DNA of 64,000 nt from the NCBI GenBank assembly GCA_022827095.1, contig JAJDTP010000021.1, forward strand, positions 1-64,000, written 5' to 3'. Made by a program: the position numbers and the translations under genes. The DNA is from Dehalococcoidia bacterium. GTDB taxonomy: Bacteria > Chloroflexota > Dehalococcoidia > Lucifugimonadales > UBA3495. The notes under the pieces are model-generated. The model was not told the origin of the DNA. It saw nothing but the letters and a program-made list of their open reading frames with translations, and ran no database searches. This document shows positions 43,528 to 52,197 of the stretch, piece after piece (position 1 is the stretch's first letter; each line of letters begins with the position of its first letter).

Positions 43528-43977
43528 CTAGTCGATGACCAGGACCGTGTTCTCCCGGCCTTCTCGGCGCATCTCGGCCAGACCCTCTTCGGCGGTGTCA
43601 AACTTGTCGTAGTAGAACTCGATGCCGTTGCCGTCAGGGTCTTCAAAGTATACGCTTCCGGTCATGCCGTGGTCGGTGGTGCGGTCGACCTTGACATCGT
43701 GCTCCAGCAGCGTGTGGTACAGGTCACGCAGGGAATCGAAGTCTTCCACCTGCACCGCGAAGTGGTTGAGTCCGATGTTGCCCTTGCGCGTCTCGGGGGA
43801 ATGCTCGTCCGCCTGGAAGAGCGCCAGGTCGTGGTGGATCTCACCGCAGGTCAGGAAGGTCGCGGTGGGACGCTGAACGGCGATCTGGAAGCCCAGGATC
43901 TCGGTGTAGAACTTGGTAGACGCTGCCACGTCAGAGACGTTGATGACGAGGTGTCCAACTTGTTTGGGCTTGACCAT
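43528..43977 (-). CDS. VOC family (glyoxalase/extradiol dioxygenase-like) protein
   Basis: This 149-residue protein has two beta-alpha-beta-beta-beta modules typical of vicinal-oxygen-chelate enzymes. Candidate metal ligands are His in 'VGHLVINVSD', His in 'GLNHFAVQVED' and Glu in 'DGNGIEFYYDKFD'. 'SVYFEDPDGNGIE' is the family signature. It may be a ring-cleaving dioxygenase, a lyase or a resistance protein; the substrate is unknown. The start at ATG 43977 has AAGGAGAG about five bases upstream; the track start is 38 codons early. Confidence 0.85.
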   Translation of the reverse strand: MVKPKQVGHLVINVSDVAASTKFYTEILGFQIAVQRPTATFLTCGEIHHDLALFQADEHSPETRKGNIGLNHFAVQVEDFDSLRDLYHTLLEHDVKVDRTTDHGMTGSVYFEDPDGNGIEFYYDKFDTAEEGLAEMRREGRENTVLVID

Positions 43978-44109
43978 TTTTCTCTCCTTAATCGTGCGAA
44001 ACTGGGGCGCCTGTTGCCGCGAACTATACGACAGTTTCCGCTTAGCAGCAAGAATGCGACGGTTCCAGATGCCCCAGTTGCACACGGTCATATTGAAGAG
44101 CAGCCATGG

Positions 44110-45345
44110 TCAGATTTCATTCATCCGACGCACCATGGGGCGGTACATCCATCCGGCCAGCGAAATCACCAGCAGGACGGCGGCGCCACTGGTGATTGCT
44201 ACCGACCAACCGTACAGTTGTGCCAGCCACGTCAGCGGCCACGCTCCCAGGAAGTGGAATACCGGAGCCAGTTGCATCATGGCCATCATCCGGCCGCGCA
44301 TATCCGGAGCCGTGGTCAGCTGCATCATCGAGCTGGACACCGGCCAGAAGCCCCCGATGCTGGTGGACCCGACCAGAGCTACCAGCATGCACGCGGCCCA
44401 GTACCACTGGGACCAAGCCATGGCGATCAGCCCGACGCAGCAGATCACCAACTGCATGTACATCAAGAGGCCCTTGTTCTTGCTGTCGCCCCAACTGGCA
44501 ACCACCATGGAACCCATGAACGCCCCCGCCCCCCGGCATACCATGAATACCCCGGTCTGAAACGGATTCAAGCGCAGGAATTCGGTGGTGAACGCGGGCA
44601 CGACCTGCATGTAGGCCATGCCGAAAAACCCGAATGTAGCCGACAGGAAGATCAGCACCGCTGCCATCGGGGTCCGAACGGCGTGGGCTACCCCGCCCGT
44701 GAAGTCGCTGATCGGCGACGAATTCCGGCGCGTAATTGCTACGGGCCGTGACACCATCATCAGGAATGCGATTCCCAGCAGGTAGCTGACGCCGTTGATC
44801 ATGATCCCAGCCCAGGTGTCTATGTACTGGATCGCCCATCCACCAACCAGCGGGCCAAGCATGTTCCCCATCTGGCCTACTGAGGTGTGCAAGGCCACGG
44901 CGTTCATCATGTCTTCGCGCGGCACCAGGTCGGCGGCCAGGGCGAACCTCGCCGGCATCTGGACCGCCATCAACCCGCCCAGGATGAACACAACGGCGTA
45001 CACGTGCCAGATCTGGGCCAACCCGGTCAGCGCCAGGAAGGCCAGCGCAAGAGTGATTACTGCGTTTCCCAGAACGCAGGCGATCAGGAAAAGCTTTCGG
45101 TCCACCCGATCGGCCAGCACTCCACCCACGAAGGTGAAGACCAGGTTGGACACTCCGAACAGGCTGACCGCCAGACCCAACGCAGTTTTCTCCCCGGTCA
45201 GGTCCAGGATGAGAAAGCCGATGCCCAAGAACTGGATGCCCTGGCCGAAGGACTGCACCCCGATATTCAGAAAGAACCACCGGAAGTCCCGGTGGCGAAG
45301 AGCAGAGAACGCGCGCAGCCGTCCAGCGGCGGCGACAGCGGCCAT
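44110..45345 (-). CDS. MFS transporter (EntS/MFS_3-like exporter)
   Basis: This 411-residue carrier has twelve helices. It starts 'RAFSALRHRDFRWFFLN', a pattern common in MFS_3 exporters, with motif A 'GGVLADRVDRKLFLIA', 'VPREDMMNAVALHTSVGQMGNMLGP' and 'DMRGRMMAMMQLAPV'. Such proteins usually export siderophores, drugs or metabolites. Its ATG lies three bases after the stop of the HAD gene, so both are one operon on the minus strand. Confidence 0.88.
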   Translation of the reverse strand: MAAVAAAGRLRAFSALRHRDFRWFFLNIGVQSFGQGIQFLGIGFLILDLTGEKTALGLAVSLFGVSNLVFTFVGGVLADRVDRKLFLIACVLGNAVITLALAFLALTGLAQIWHVYAVVFILGGLMAVQMPARFALAADLVPREDMMNAVALHTSVGQMGNMLGPLVGGWAIQYIDTWAGIMINGVSYLLGIAFLMMVSRPVAITRRNSSPISDFTGGVAHAVRTPMAAVLIFLSATFGFFGMAYMQVVPAFTTEFLRLNPFQTGVFMVCRGAGAFMGSMVVASWGDSKNKGLLMYMQLVICCVGLIAMAWSQWYWAACMLVALVGSTSIGGFWPVSSSMMQLTTAPDMRGRMMAMMQLAPVFHFLGAWPLTWLAQLYGWSVAITSGAAVLLVISLAGWMYRPMVRRMNEI

Positions 45346-45348
45346 AGG

Positions 45349-46086
45349 CTATTGGCCGCCGGCCTCAGGATGCCTACCTGAGAGCAGCCGATCCACCAGT
45401 TCGTGGAAGTCCGCTACCTCGAAATCGGGCAGGTACACCGACTCCTCGTTCGGGAGGTTGTAGCGATTAACATATCCGGCCCGAAACCCGGAGGCTCGAG
45501 CCCCGGTCACGTCGAAGGAATGCGACGAAACCATCATGATCTCGCCCGGCTCTTTGCCCAGGATGCGGGCTGCCGTCCGGTATACGGACGGATGAGGCTT
45601 GAACGATCCGGCATTTTCCACCGAAATCACGTGGTCGAAAGGAATGCCCACGTTGATCCTGGCCATGCGCTCCAGATAGGCCTGCTCGCCGTTGGACAGC
45701 ACCACCAGGCCAAATTGCCTGCCGTCAACCAGTTTTTGCAGGCCCTGTACAGCATCGTCGAAGGGACGCAAATCGTCGTACGCAGCCATGAACCGTTCCA
45801 CGTCGCCCGGTTCAAAGTCGACGCCGTGCAGTCGCAGGCAATAGACGAAGGACCGGCGGCAGGTCTCCAGGTAACCGCTGTGACCCAGCATCAACAGATT
45901 GTCCTGGTACTGCTCGATGCGCTGGCGCCCGCGCCAGTCAGCCCAGAATTCATCCGCCGTAGCCTGCGAACCGTGTTCTTCGAGGAAGCGTCCGGCCGGC
46001 TCGGACAGACTACCGCCCAGGTCAAGCACCGTGCCGAAGATATCAAAGACCAGCGTGTCGACCTGGGCGATAGGATTGTCAATCAT
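45349..46086 (-). CDS. HAD superfamily hydrolase (2-haloacid dehalogenase-like)
   Basis: This 245-residue protein has the HAD motif I 'TLVFDIFGTVLD' (Asp nucleophile, then FGT as in L-2-haloacid dehalogenases), motif II 'VVLSNG', motif III Lys in 'SFKPHPSVYR' and motif IV 'MMVSSHSFDVTGARASGFRAGYV'. This arrangement is the type II haloacid dehalogenase subfamily, though the family includes many phosphatases. It may remove halogen or phosphate from a small organic acid. It lies between a small unknown protein and an MFS exporter on the same strand. Confidence 0.85.
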   Translation of the reverse strand: MIDNPIAQVDTLVFDIFGTVLDLGGSLSEPAGRFLEEHGSQATADEFWADWRGRQRIEQYQDNLLMLGHSGYLETCRRSFVYCLRLHGVDFEPGDVERFMAAYDDLRPFDDAVQGLQKLVDGRQFGLVVLSNGEQAYLERMARINVGIPFDHVISVENAGSFKPHPSVYRTAARILGKEPGEIMMVSSHSFDVTGARASGFRAGYVNRYNLPNEESVYLPDFEVADFHELVDRLLSGRHPEAGGQ

Positions 46087-46106
46087 GGTGGCGGCTCTCG
46101 ATGTCC

Positions 46107-46346
46107 TCAGGCAGGTTTGATGTTATCAATGTTGGTCTGGTCGACGTTGATCTGGCGTTTCACGCTGTCAAAGTACACGATCAGCCACGTCGCGGGCCCG
46201 ATCGTCCGTTTTTCACGCACTTCACCGACGTCTCCCGTGGAAATGCTGCGCACCGAAGAACCCACTGGGGATGCCATTACCTCGCGAACTTCAAAATCGG
46301 CGATGGCTTCGACTTTCATGCCCTTTTCGTACAGGTCAAAACTCAT
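46107..46346 (-). CDS. Small SH3-like protein of unknown function
   Basis: This 79-residue protein reads 'KVEAIADFEVREVMASPVGS' and then 'TGDVGEVREKRTIGPATWLIVYFD', a beta-rich pattern like a small SH3-type barrel. It is well supported by GAGGAGG seven bases before the ATG. No signal, helix or catalytic motif is visible. It is the first gene of a likely three-gene minus-strand unit with the HAD hydrolase (20-base gap) and MFS exporter. Confidence 0.65.
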   Translation of the reverse strand: MSFDLYEKGMKVEAIADFEVREVMASPVGSSVRSISTGDVGEVREKRTIGPATWLIVYFDSVKRQINVDQTNIDNIKPA

Positions 46347-46559
46347 TGGGATGCCTCCTCGGGGGAATTCCGGCCAGCTCGAATCGAGGGGTTGACTGGC
46401 CCCGCAGTGTACGGCTCGCAGATTACGGAGTCAACGAAGCGCACGGCCCACGAGCATGGCTGACTCTGTCGTTCCCACCCGGCTAGACGACATAAGCGAC
46501 GCAGGGTATCATTTTCGGGACATTCGACCCCGAACCCATCCTGGAGGTAAACGACACCC

Positions 46560-46919
46560 ATGAAAATCGTAAAGATGTCCGCAGTGGAAAGGACCGAAGG
46601 AACCGCCCCCCTGTTTACCGGCCCCGTCGGCCGGCAGGCCATCCTGGATCCTGACGACAGCAACAACTTCAACTTCGGCATCGTTCACTTCGGCGCCGGC
46701 GTCCGCAACAAGTTCCACACCCACAGCGGCGATCAGATCCTCATCGTCACCGAGGGAACCGGCATCGTCGCCACCCGTGACGAGGAAGTGAGCGTTACGG
46801 AAGGCGACGTGGCGATCATTCCCGCCGGCGAAGACCACTGGCACGGCTCCCGCGAAACCGCCATGTCCCACATCACCATCACGGTGAAGGGTAGCCAGAC
46901 CCAACAGAACGAGGACTAA
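46560..46919 (+). CDS. Cupin domain protein
   Basis: This 119-residue single-domain cupin has motif 1 'RNKFHTHSGDQILIVTEGTG' and motif 2 'VAIIPAGEDHWHGSRET'. The His residues (HTH and HxH) and Glu positions suit binding of one divalent metal. Such small cupins act as dioxygenases, isomerases or sensors; the substrate is not evident. GGAGG lies about 12 bases before the ATG. It is a stand-alone gene on the plus strand and ends at a strong bidirectional hairpin. Confidence 0.88.
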   Translation: MKIVKMSAVERTEGTAPLFTGPVGRQAILDPDDSNNFNFGIVHFGAGVRNKFHTHSGDQILIVTEGTGIVATRDEEVSVTEGDVAIIPAGEDHWHGSRETAMSHITITVKGSQTQQNED

Positions 46920-46947
46920 ACTCCGCTCGGCGCATCGCCGAAACGCA

Positions 46948-46981
46948 CAGGGGCGATCGAATGGTCGCCCCTGACTTTTTT
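46948..46981 (+). terminator. Intrinsic terminator after the cupin gene
   Basis: CAGGGGCGA and TCGCCCCTG pair perfectly around an eight-base loop and are followed by ACTTTTTTGC. It stands between the cupin stop and the convergent MFS stop. The AGGGGCGA core is shared with the palindromes at 27289 and 37665. Confidence 0.8.
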
Positions 46982-46995
46982 GCTATAGCGATCGC

Positions 46996-48480
46996 TCAGT
47001 GGTTCCGGTGACCGTGGTCGCCGTGGTCATGACCGTGATCATCATGATGATCGTGGCCGTGGTCGTCGTGATGACCGTGACCGTCGTGTTGCCCATGGCC
47101 GTTATGATGGTCTTCCACCGGCGCCAACTGGGGCAAACGAACCAGGGCCAGGATCACCGCAGCCGCGAGGTACAGGGCCGCCGTGTAGTAGAACAGGTAC
47201 GTGTAGTCGATCCCGTACAGCCAGCCGGCGAGCAGCGGGGACGCGGCGCTGAGAATGAACCGGGAGGTCGATAACAGGCCCAGCGTGGTCGCCGCCGTCC
47301 CTTCCCGCACGATGTCCATTGCCGCGGCGGTCAGGATCGGCTGGTCGCTGTACAGGAACATCCCAAGGGCGGCCAACAGGATCGTCATGATGGCCAGATT
47401 GTCACTGAACGGCACCATGATCAGCGTGACCACTGCCAGGAAAATCATTCCGGGGATCAGCACCATTTTGCGACCCAAGCGGTCCGAAATGTATCCCATC
47501 ACCGGGCTGGCAAAGATGCCCACCAACACCAGCAGGGCGATAAGCGAGCCGCGAATGAACACGCCCTCGAATACCCCGCCTTCCGGGTCAACCGTCAGTC
47601 CCAGTTGGTCGGCGAGATACAGCGGCAGCACGGTGACGAACCCGATGTACGCCATGCCGCGCAGACCGGCCACGACGGTGATTCCCCAGATGCGCGGGTT
47701 GCGCACCAGCAACTTGGTTTCCTCAACCTGCGAGCGCATGGTGAACGTGGGCGCCGATTCGGCAGCCGCTTGCGCACGATGACCGATGTCACGGAACGCC
47801 CAGAAAACCAGGAACGCCAGGAAGATCGGCACCGCGGCGTAGATGGTGATGATCGACTGCCAGGTCATGGTGACGAGGAGCAAGCCGGTGAGCGCCGGAC
47901 CCAGCACGTCGCCCACGTTTCCGCCGACGCCGTGGAAGGAAAGCACGGAAGCGCGTCGATGCGCGAAGTGCGAGGACAACGCCGCCATCGCGGGCAAGTG
48001 CCACACCGAGGCGGCGATTGCCACGATGGCCATGCCTATGATCAATAGGGCGTATCCCACCGGGTTCAATGCGCCGCCCGCGGTTCCCGCGCCGGCGGTT
48101 TGACTGGTAACCAGCCACGCGCTGCCCGGCACCTGCCAGCCGGCCGCGGCCATCAACAGCCAGCCCACGCCGAAAAGCGCCATGCAGACCGCCATCACCC
48201 AGCCCCAGTAGCGGCGCAGGGCATCGGTGAGTACCCCGCCCGGCAGCGCAACCACTCCGGAGGCGATCTCCCGCGTTGTCTGGATGCTGGTGGCAGCGAT
48301 GATGCTCCCACCGAGGAGCAGGTCCCGAACCTCGGGCAGCACGACTATGAAGCTCTGGGCGATCCAGTGGAAGACCCCGTGACCGCTGGTCAGGCCTCCG
48401 ATGATGAACGCCGCGCCCCTGCGGAAACCGGTCCGTCCTTCCACTACGGAAGGCGCCGCGTGATGATGTGCATGCGCCAT
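46996..48480 (-). CDS. MFS transporter with His-rich metal-binding tail, in the znu operon
   Basis: This 494-residue MFS carrier has a short His cluster at the N-terminus ('MAHAHHHAAP') and a C-terminal tail of some 40 residues made of HGH/DHGH repeats. Twelve helices lie between, with 'YISDRLGRKMVLIPGMIF' as the A-like motif in the second half. His-rich tails usually bind Zn, Ni or Co. It is the last gene behind znuB, 31 bases away, with AGGAGG before its ATG. This points to metal (possibly zinc-chelate) transport or metal-controlled activity. The repeats are low-complexity in DNA too (about 46999-47110). Confidence 0.85.
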   Translation of the reverse strand: MAHAHHHAAPSVVEGRTGFRRGAAFIIGGLTSGHGVFHWIAQSFIVVLPEVRDLLLGGSIIAATSIQTTREIASGVVALPGGVLTDALRRYWGWVMAVCMALFGVGWLLMAAAGWQVPGSAWLVTSQTAGAGTAGGALNPVGYALLIIGMAIVAIAASVWHLPAMAALSSHFAHRRASVLSFHGVGGNVGDVLGPALTGLLLVTMTWQSIITIYAAVPIFLAFLVFWAFRDIGHRAQAAAESAPTFTMRSQVEETKLLVRNPRIWGITVVAGLRGMAYIGFVTVLPLYLADQLGLTVDPEGGVFEGVFIRGSLIALLVLVGIFASPVMGYISDRLGRKMVLIPGMIFLAVVTLIMVPFSDNLAIMTILLAALGMFLYSDQPILTAAAMDIVREGTAATTLGLLSTSRFILSAASPLLAGWLYGIDYTYLFYYTAALYLAAAVILALVRLPQLAPVEDHHNGHGQHDGHGHHDDHGHDHHDDHGHDHGDHGHRNH

Positions 48481-48511
48481 ATCGACCTCCTGTGGCCAGT
48501 GAGTTTGGAGG

Positions 48512-49384
48512 TTATTCTAGAGAACCGTCGGGCAGGCGGGACAAGCCGGGTGCGTCGGCCGGGCTCCGAGAGAGGGCGCGCCGGATCCTGGACCAGGCCA
48601 ATGCTGCCACGAACACGCCGGCCGACAGCAGTACGACGCTGGCGCCCGAAGAGACGTTGATGAAATAGCTCATGTAGATGCCTATGACCGAGCACATTAT
48701 ACCGATCAACGTGGATAGTATCGTCATCTTGACGAAGCTGTTGGTCAGCAAACGGGCGACGATGGGCGCGATGACGACGGCGGCCGCGATCATGGTGACG
48801 CCCAGGACACGCATGGAAACCACAACCGTGCCGGCTAGCATCAGGGCAAATACGGCGTCCATCCATGCGGTGGGAATTCCGTAGAACCGGGCTACGTCCG
48901 AGTCGAAGGTGTTGAAGAGGAACATCTTGTAGGCGAAGAAAAACACGGCCGCTACCGCAATCGTCACCACCGCAATGGCGATGATGTCGGCTCTCTCCAC
49001 CGCCAGCACGCTTCCCCAGAGAGCCGCCTCGAAATCATGCGTGAATCCGTGGTTCCGGCTGATAATGGCTATACCCAGGGCGAAGCTGGCGGTGGTCACG
49101 ATTCCGATGGCAGCGTCGGAACCGATCGGATTTTTGCGGGTGGTCCAGGCAATCAACAGCGCGGACAGGAACCCCCACAGGGTGGCGCCCACAAAGAAGT
49201 TGAACGACATGGCCGAACTGACCACCGCGCCGCCAAATATCGCGTGGGCCAGGCCATGACCGATGTAGGACATACTGCGCAGCACGATGTACGTGCCCAT
49301 GAAAGCGCATAAGCCGCCCACTAGGAAGGCGGCTATGATCGCGCGGACGAAAAATCCGAACTCAAACGGTTCAAGCAATGCCAT
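48512..49384 (-). CDS. znuB: Zinc/manganese ABC transporter permease
   Basis: This 290-residue ABC-3 permease has eight or nine helices. It starts 'MALLEPFEFGFFVRAIIAAFLVGG' and shows 'GTYIVLRSMSYIGHGLAHAIFGG', with the His of the family channel. The track's GTG start at 49423 adds 13 residues that do not fit the family; ATG 49384 does, though without a clear ribosome binding site. It works with ZnuC and ZnuA encoded upstream. It is a distant paralogue of the orphan permease at 2884. Confidence 0.9.
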   Translation of the reverse strand: MALLEPFEFGFFVRAIIAAFLVGGLCAFMGTYIVLRSMSYIGHGLAHAIFGGAVVSSAMSFNFFVGATLWGFLSALLIAWTTRKNPIGSDAAIGIVTTASFALGIAIISRNHGFTHDFEAALWGSVLAVERADIIAIAVVTIAVAAVFFFAYKMFLFNTFDSDVARFYGIPTAWMDAVFALMLAGTVVVSMRVLGVTMIAAAVVIAPIVARLLTNSFVKMTILSTLIGIMCSVIGIYMSYFINVSSGASVVLLSAGVFVAALAWSRIRRALSRSPADAPGLSRLPDGSLE

Positions 49385-49492
49385 CACACGAATGCTCAAA
49401 TAGGGTGGGAGGCATATTATCACCGATTCCGATTGTCAAACGATTGCCGTGAGCGCCCGGCGAAGCCCGGATCCACGGCCGTCAACCCCGGG

Positions 49493-50437
49493 CTATTCGG
49501 GATCGCTGTGATGGTGATGATGCTCCGGCACGTTGCCGGAGGTTGGGTGGGCATGGGACATTACCGGCTCCCGGTGGCTGTCGTCCGGAACAGTGGCCAG
49601 AGGCTCGCCGCCATTGCGGTCGATCCAGAAATGCGCGCTCTCCGCCACCAAGGTCATGCCATGGTATTGGATCACCGGCATTTCGGCTCCGTACACCTCG
49701 CGCAGGATGTGCGGCGTAATCACCCGGTGCGGTGGGCCGTCAGCCACGATGGTGCCATTGAGACAGACAATCCGGGGCAGATGCACGGCAACCGCGTTTA
49801 TTTCGTGCGTTGTCATCACGATTGTTACCCCAGCGTGGTTGAGGTCGTGGAGCAGGTGCATCACGTCGTCGCGGGTCTTGAGGTCAACACCGGACGTGGG
49901 CTCGTCAAGAAGAAGCAGATCAGGGCTGCTGGCCAGTGCCCGGGCCAGGAAGACCCGCTGCTGCTGCCCGCCGGAGAGTTGGCGTATGTGGCGCTTGGCC
50001 AGATCTGCGATCCCCAGGCGCTGCATCATGTCGTAGGCCAGTTCTTTCTCGTGCTTGCGGTACCACGGCAGCCACGGATTGGCCATGGTGCGACCCATCA
50101 TGACCGTCTCCTCGACGGTCACTGGGAAGTTCCAGTCGATGGTCTCCAGCTGGGGTACGTAGCCGGCCCGGTTGTTGCGTCCCCGGATCGGCTTTTCATT
50201 CACCCGAACCTCGCCTTGCTGCACGTCCACCGCTCCCAGGACCACTCGCAGCAGTGTGGTTTTGCCGGATCCGCTGGGCCCCAGCAGGCCCACGAAATCG
50301 CCGGGCATGATTTTCAGGTCCACGTCCTGCAGCACCTTCGACCTGTTGTACCCGGCGGTGACGTTTCGCAGTTCCACCGTCGGCCGGGCGTCCGGGTCCG
50401 GCCGGTGGAGGTGTTCTAATTCTGGTGGGTGCAGCAT
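49493..50437 (-). CDS. znuC: Zinc/manganese ABC transporter ATP-binding protein
   Basis: This 314-residue ABC ATPase has Walker A 'LGPSGSGKTTLLRVVLG', 'YVPQLETIDWNFPVTVEE' (typical of Zn/Mn importers), signature 'LSGGQQQRVFLARAL' and Walker B 'LLLLDEPTSGVD'. The C-terminus extends beyond the core and ends in a His run (HHHHH), which may bind metal as in other ZnuC/ZnuA proteins. It lies between znuA and znuB in the same direction. Confidence 0.93.
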   Translation of the reverse strand: MLHPPELEHLHRPDPDARPTVELRNVTAGYNRSKVLQDVDLKIMPGDFVGLLGPSGSGKTTLLRVVLGAVDVQQGEVRVNEKPIRGRNNRAGYVPQLETIDWNFPVTVEETVMMGRTMANPWLPWYRKHEKELAYDMMQRLGIADLAKRHIRQLSGGQQQRVFLARALASSPDLLLLDEPTSGVDLKTRDDVMHLLHDLNHAGVTIVMTTHEINAVAVHLPRIVCLNGTIVADGPPHRVITPHILREVYGAEMPVIQYHGMTLVAESAHFWIDRNGGEPLATVPDDSHREPVMSHAHPTSGNVPEHHHHHSDPE

Positions 50438-50475
50438 GGCGAGTGGCCTGATCCTGATTGCGCGTGACGACGGGA

Positions 50476-51498
50476 TTACTGAGGATAGACGGCATTGGAC
50501 GCGCCGTCAAAGACCGGCGAAATATCCACGTTGTCCAACGCCGATGCGTCCCCGCCCAAGGCCGGGACCATGATGCGTAGGTTGGCGACCTCCAGCCCGA
50601 GGTAGCTGTGGTCGGGATCGCCCGGCCCGCCGGGAAGGTCATCGTCGGAGAGTTCGTCGATGTATTTGGCTCCGGACTCGGCTGCGATGGTCTTCATGAC
50701 GTCGCTGGGAAAGACCTCCGAACCGAACACGGCCGGTATGCCTTCTTCCTTGATCTGGGTGATGAGGTCGGCGACGTCACGGGCCGACGGCTCGGAGAAG
50801 TCTGACGGTTGGACGGCGCCGATGACAGTGAGGCCATAGCGGTCGGCGAAGTATGCCCACGAGTCGTGGTAGGTGAGCAATTTTCGGTTCTCCGCGGGGA
50901 TGGTGGGGACAATGGTCTTGATGGCTTCGTCCAGTGTCGCGATGCGCCCGGCAAAAGCATCATAGTTGGCGCGATAGTAGTCGGCGTTGGCCGGGTCCCT
51001 GGCCACCAGGTTGTCGCGCACGATCTCCGCATAGCGGAGCGTCAGGATAGGATCGGGCCACAGGTGGGGATTGGGATGCCCATCCTGTTCGGGAAAGGAG
51101 AAGTCAAACTGCCACTGGTCGCGGGTGATGGTCTGTTCCCCAAGGCTGACGATGGATGCGCCGGGCTTCAGGTTGGCTTTGGCCATTTCCAGGGTGGGTT
51201 CCTCGAGAAAAAGGCCGTTGAGGAAAATCAGGTCGGCGCCTGAGAGGACAACCGCCACCGCCGGCGCGGGTTCGAAGGTGTGGGAGTTCACGCCCTCCGG
51301 AACGACACCCTGCAGCGTGATGCGGGTCCCTCCGATGTTCTCCACAATACTGGTGATGGGCGACACGGTGGCTACCACGTTGAGAGGGCCGGATGCTGGC
51401 TGGTTAGGCTCTGCGGATGGCTGCTCACCGGCGCACGCGACGGCGGCTAACGCAGCTAATCCGATCACCAGTGATATACAAACTTTTGTAAGAAACAT
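50476..51498 (-). CDS. znuA: Zinc/manganese ABC transporter substrate-binding lipoprotein
   Basis: This 340-residue cluster A-I binding protein has a lipoprotein-like signal ('LVIGLAALAAVACAG'). Metal ligands appear as His in 'VNSHTFEP', His in 'GHPNPHLWPD' and His in 'LTYHDSWAYFADRYG', the third being His as in zinc-type rather than Glu as in manganese-type proteins. The C-terminal half ('EVFPSDVMKTIAAESG') however resembles the Mn/Fe group, so specificity stays open. There is no long His-rich loop. GGAGAG lies six bases before the ATG. It is preceded by the Fur-family regulator. Confidence 0.9.
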   Translation of the reverse strand: MFLTKVCISLVIGLAALAAVACAGEQPSAEPNQPASGPLNVVATVSPITSIVENIGGTRITLQGVVPEGVNSHTFEPAPAVAVVLSGADLIFLNGLFLEEPTLEMAKANLKPGASIVSLGEQTITRDQWQFDFSFPEQDGHPNPHLWPDPILTLRYAEIVRDNLVARDPANADYYRANYDAFAGRIATLDEAIKTIVPTIPAENRKLLTYHDSWAYFADRYGLTVIGAVQPSDFSEPSARDVADLITQIKEEGIPAVFGSEVFPSDVMKTIAAESGAKYIDELSDDDLPGGPGDPDHSYLGLEVANLRIMVPALGGDASALDNVDISPVFDGASNAVYPQ

Positions 51499-51567
51499 GA
51501 TTTGCTCTCCGTTTGGGCAAGTTTGGTTCCCAAAGTTATGGGAAGAGAAGCATCTGCTATCCGTTTG

Positions 51568-52002
51568 TCAGCCTTGAGGCTGGCAAATGGAACAGAGGCC
51601 GCCGATGGTGATGTTGTCCAAGTCGGGCGTGAACCCGAACTCCTGCTGCAAGCGCTGGCTGAATTCCGCCAGGTAGGCCGGGCTCAAGGTTTGCACCGAG
51701 TCGCATTCGGAACAGACCATATGGTTGTGGCGATCATGGTGATTGGCCAGCTCGAAGTGAAGCTTGTTTCCGATCACCACTTCGGTCACGACGCCGAGGC
51801 GCTTTAGCAGTTGCAAAGTGCGGTAGATGGTGGCCAGATCGACGTAGGGGTGCTGCTCCTTGGCCAGGTTCCACACCTCATCTGCGCCGATATGGCCGGG
51901 ACGCCCGGCTACGATGTCCAGTACGGACAGACGTTGCGGGGTCATCCGATAGCCTTCGGAACGCAGGTGCGCCACTGCCGATTCATGCCCAGACATACGC
52001 AT
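51568..52002 (-). CDS. zur: Fur-family metalloregulator, probably Zur
   Basis: This 144-residue regulator has an N-terminal winged helix ('RMTPQRLSVLDIVAG', 'HIGADEVWNLAKE', 'VDLATIYRTLQLLKRLGVV') and a metal-sensing half with 'HHDRHNHMVCSECDSV' and a second CxxC in 'GGLCSICQ' (structural zinc). As first gene of the znuACB unit it most likely represses the operon when zinc is sufficient. Fur, Mur or PerR roles cannot be excluded from sequence alone. Its promoter is at 52035-52062. Confidence 0.9.
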   Translation of the reverse strand: MRMSGHESAVAHLRSEGYRMTPQRLSVLDIVAGRPGHIGADEVWNLAKEQHPYVDLATIYRTLQLLKRLGVVTEVVIGNKLHFELANHHDRHNHMVCSECDSVQTLSPAYLAEFSQRLQQEFGFTPDLDNITIGGLCSICQPQG

Positions 52003-52034
52003 ACCACCGTTATTGCATGGATTTGCGATAGTGG

Positions 52035-52062
52035 ATTATAGCATCGCTCACACTGGCGTCAA
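52035..52062 (-). promoter_or_regulatory. Promoter of the zur-znu operon
   Basis: On the minus strand TTGACG and TATAAT are 16 bases apart and the -10 carries a TGC extension. An imperfect inverted repeat GCGAT...ATCGC (52025-52047) straddles the -10 and could be the Zur operator. The leader is about 27 bases. Confidence 0.65.
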
Positions 52063-52094
52063 CCTTGCTTGCGGCTCACCGCGCGTATCCAGCT

Positions 52095-52132
52095 TGTCAT
52101 CGCGAGGAGTGCAGGGACGTGGCGATCTCGTT
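52095..52132. repeat. Dispersed intergenic repeat (GTCATCGCGAGGAG... type)
   Basis: The sequence GTCATCGCGAGGAGTGCAGG followed by GACGTGGCGATCTCG matches a repeat pattern (TCATTGCGAGGAGCGAAG...GCAATCTC) very common between genes in Dehalococcoidia and other bacteria. GATCGCCACGTCC-type complementarity lets it fold into a hairpin. It lies between zur and the divergent gene at 52198. Confidence 0.55.
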
Positions 52133-52182
52133 CCCGCCGGCGGCGCCGGCTCCTATGCCGTCCGATACCGGAACCCGCGTCG

Positions 52183-52191
52183 TGCTAGAAT
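52183..52191 (+). promoter_or_regulatory. Extended -10 box (TGCTAGAAT)
   Basis: TGC plus TAGAAT ends only six bases before the ATG at 52198, and no ribosome binding site is present. The mRNA should be leaderless. Confidence 0.5.
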
Positions 52192-52197
52192 TCGGCC

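Noticed and set aside
46999-47120. Short-period repeat seen in DNA, considered as a CRISPR or minisatellite
   Set aside because: It is the coding sequence of the His/Asp/Gly-rich tail of the MFS protein; no spacers or regular repeat unit.
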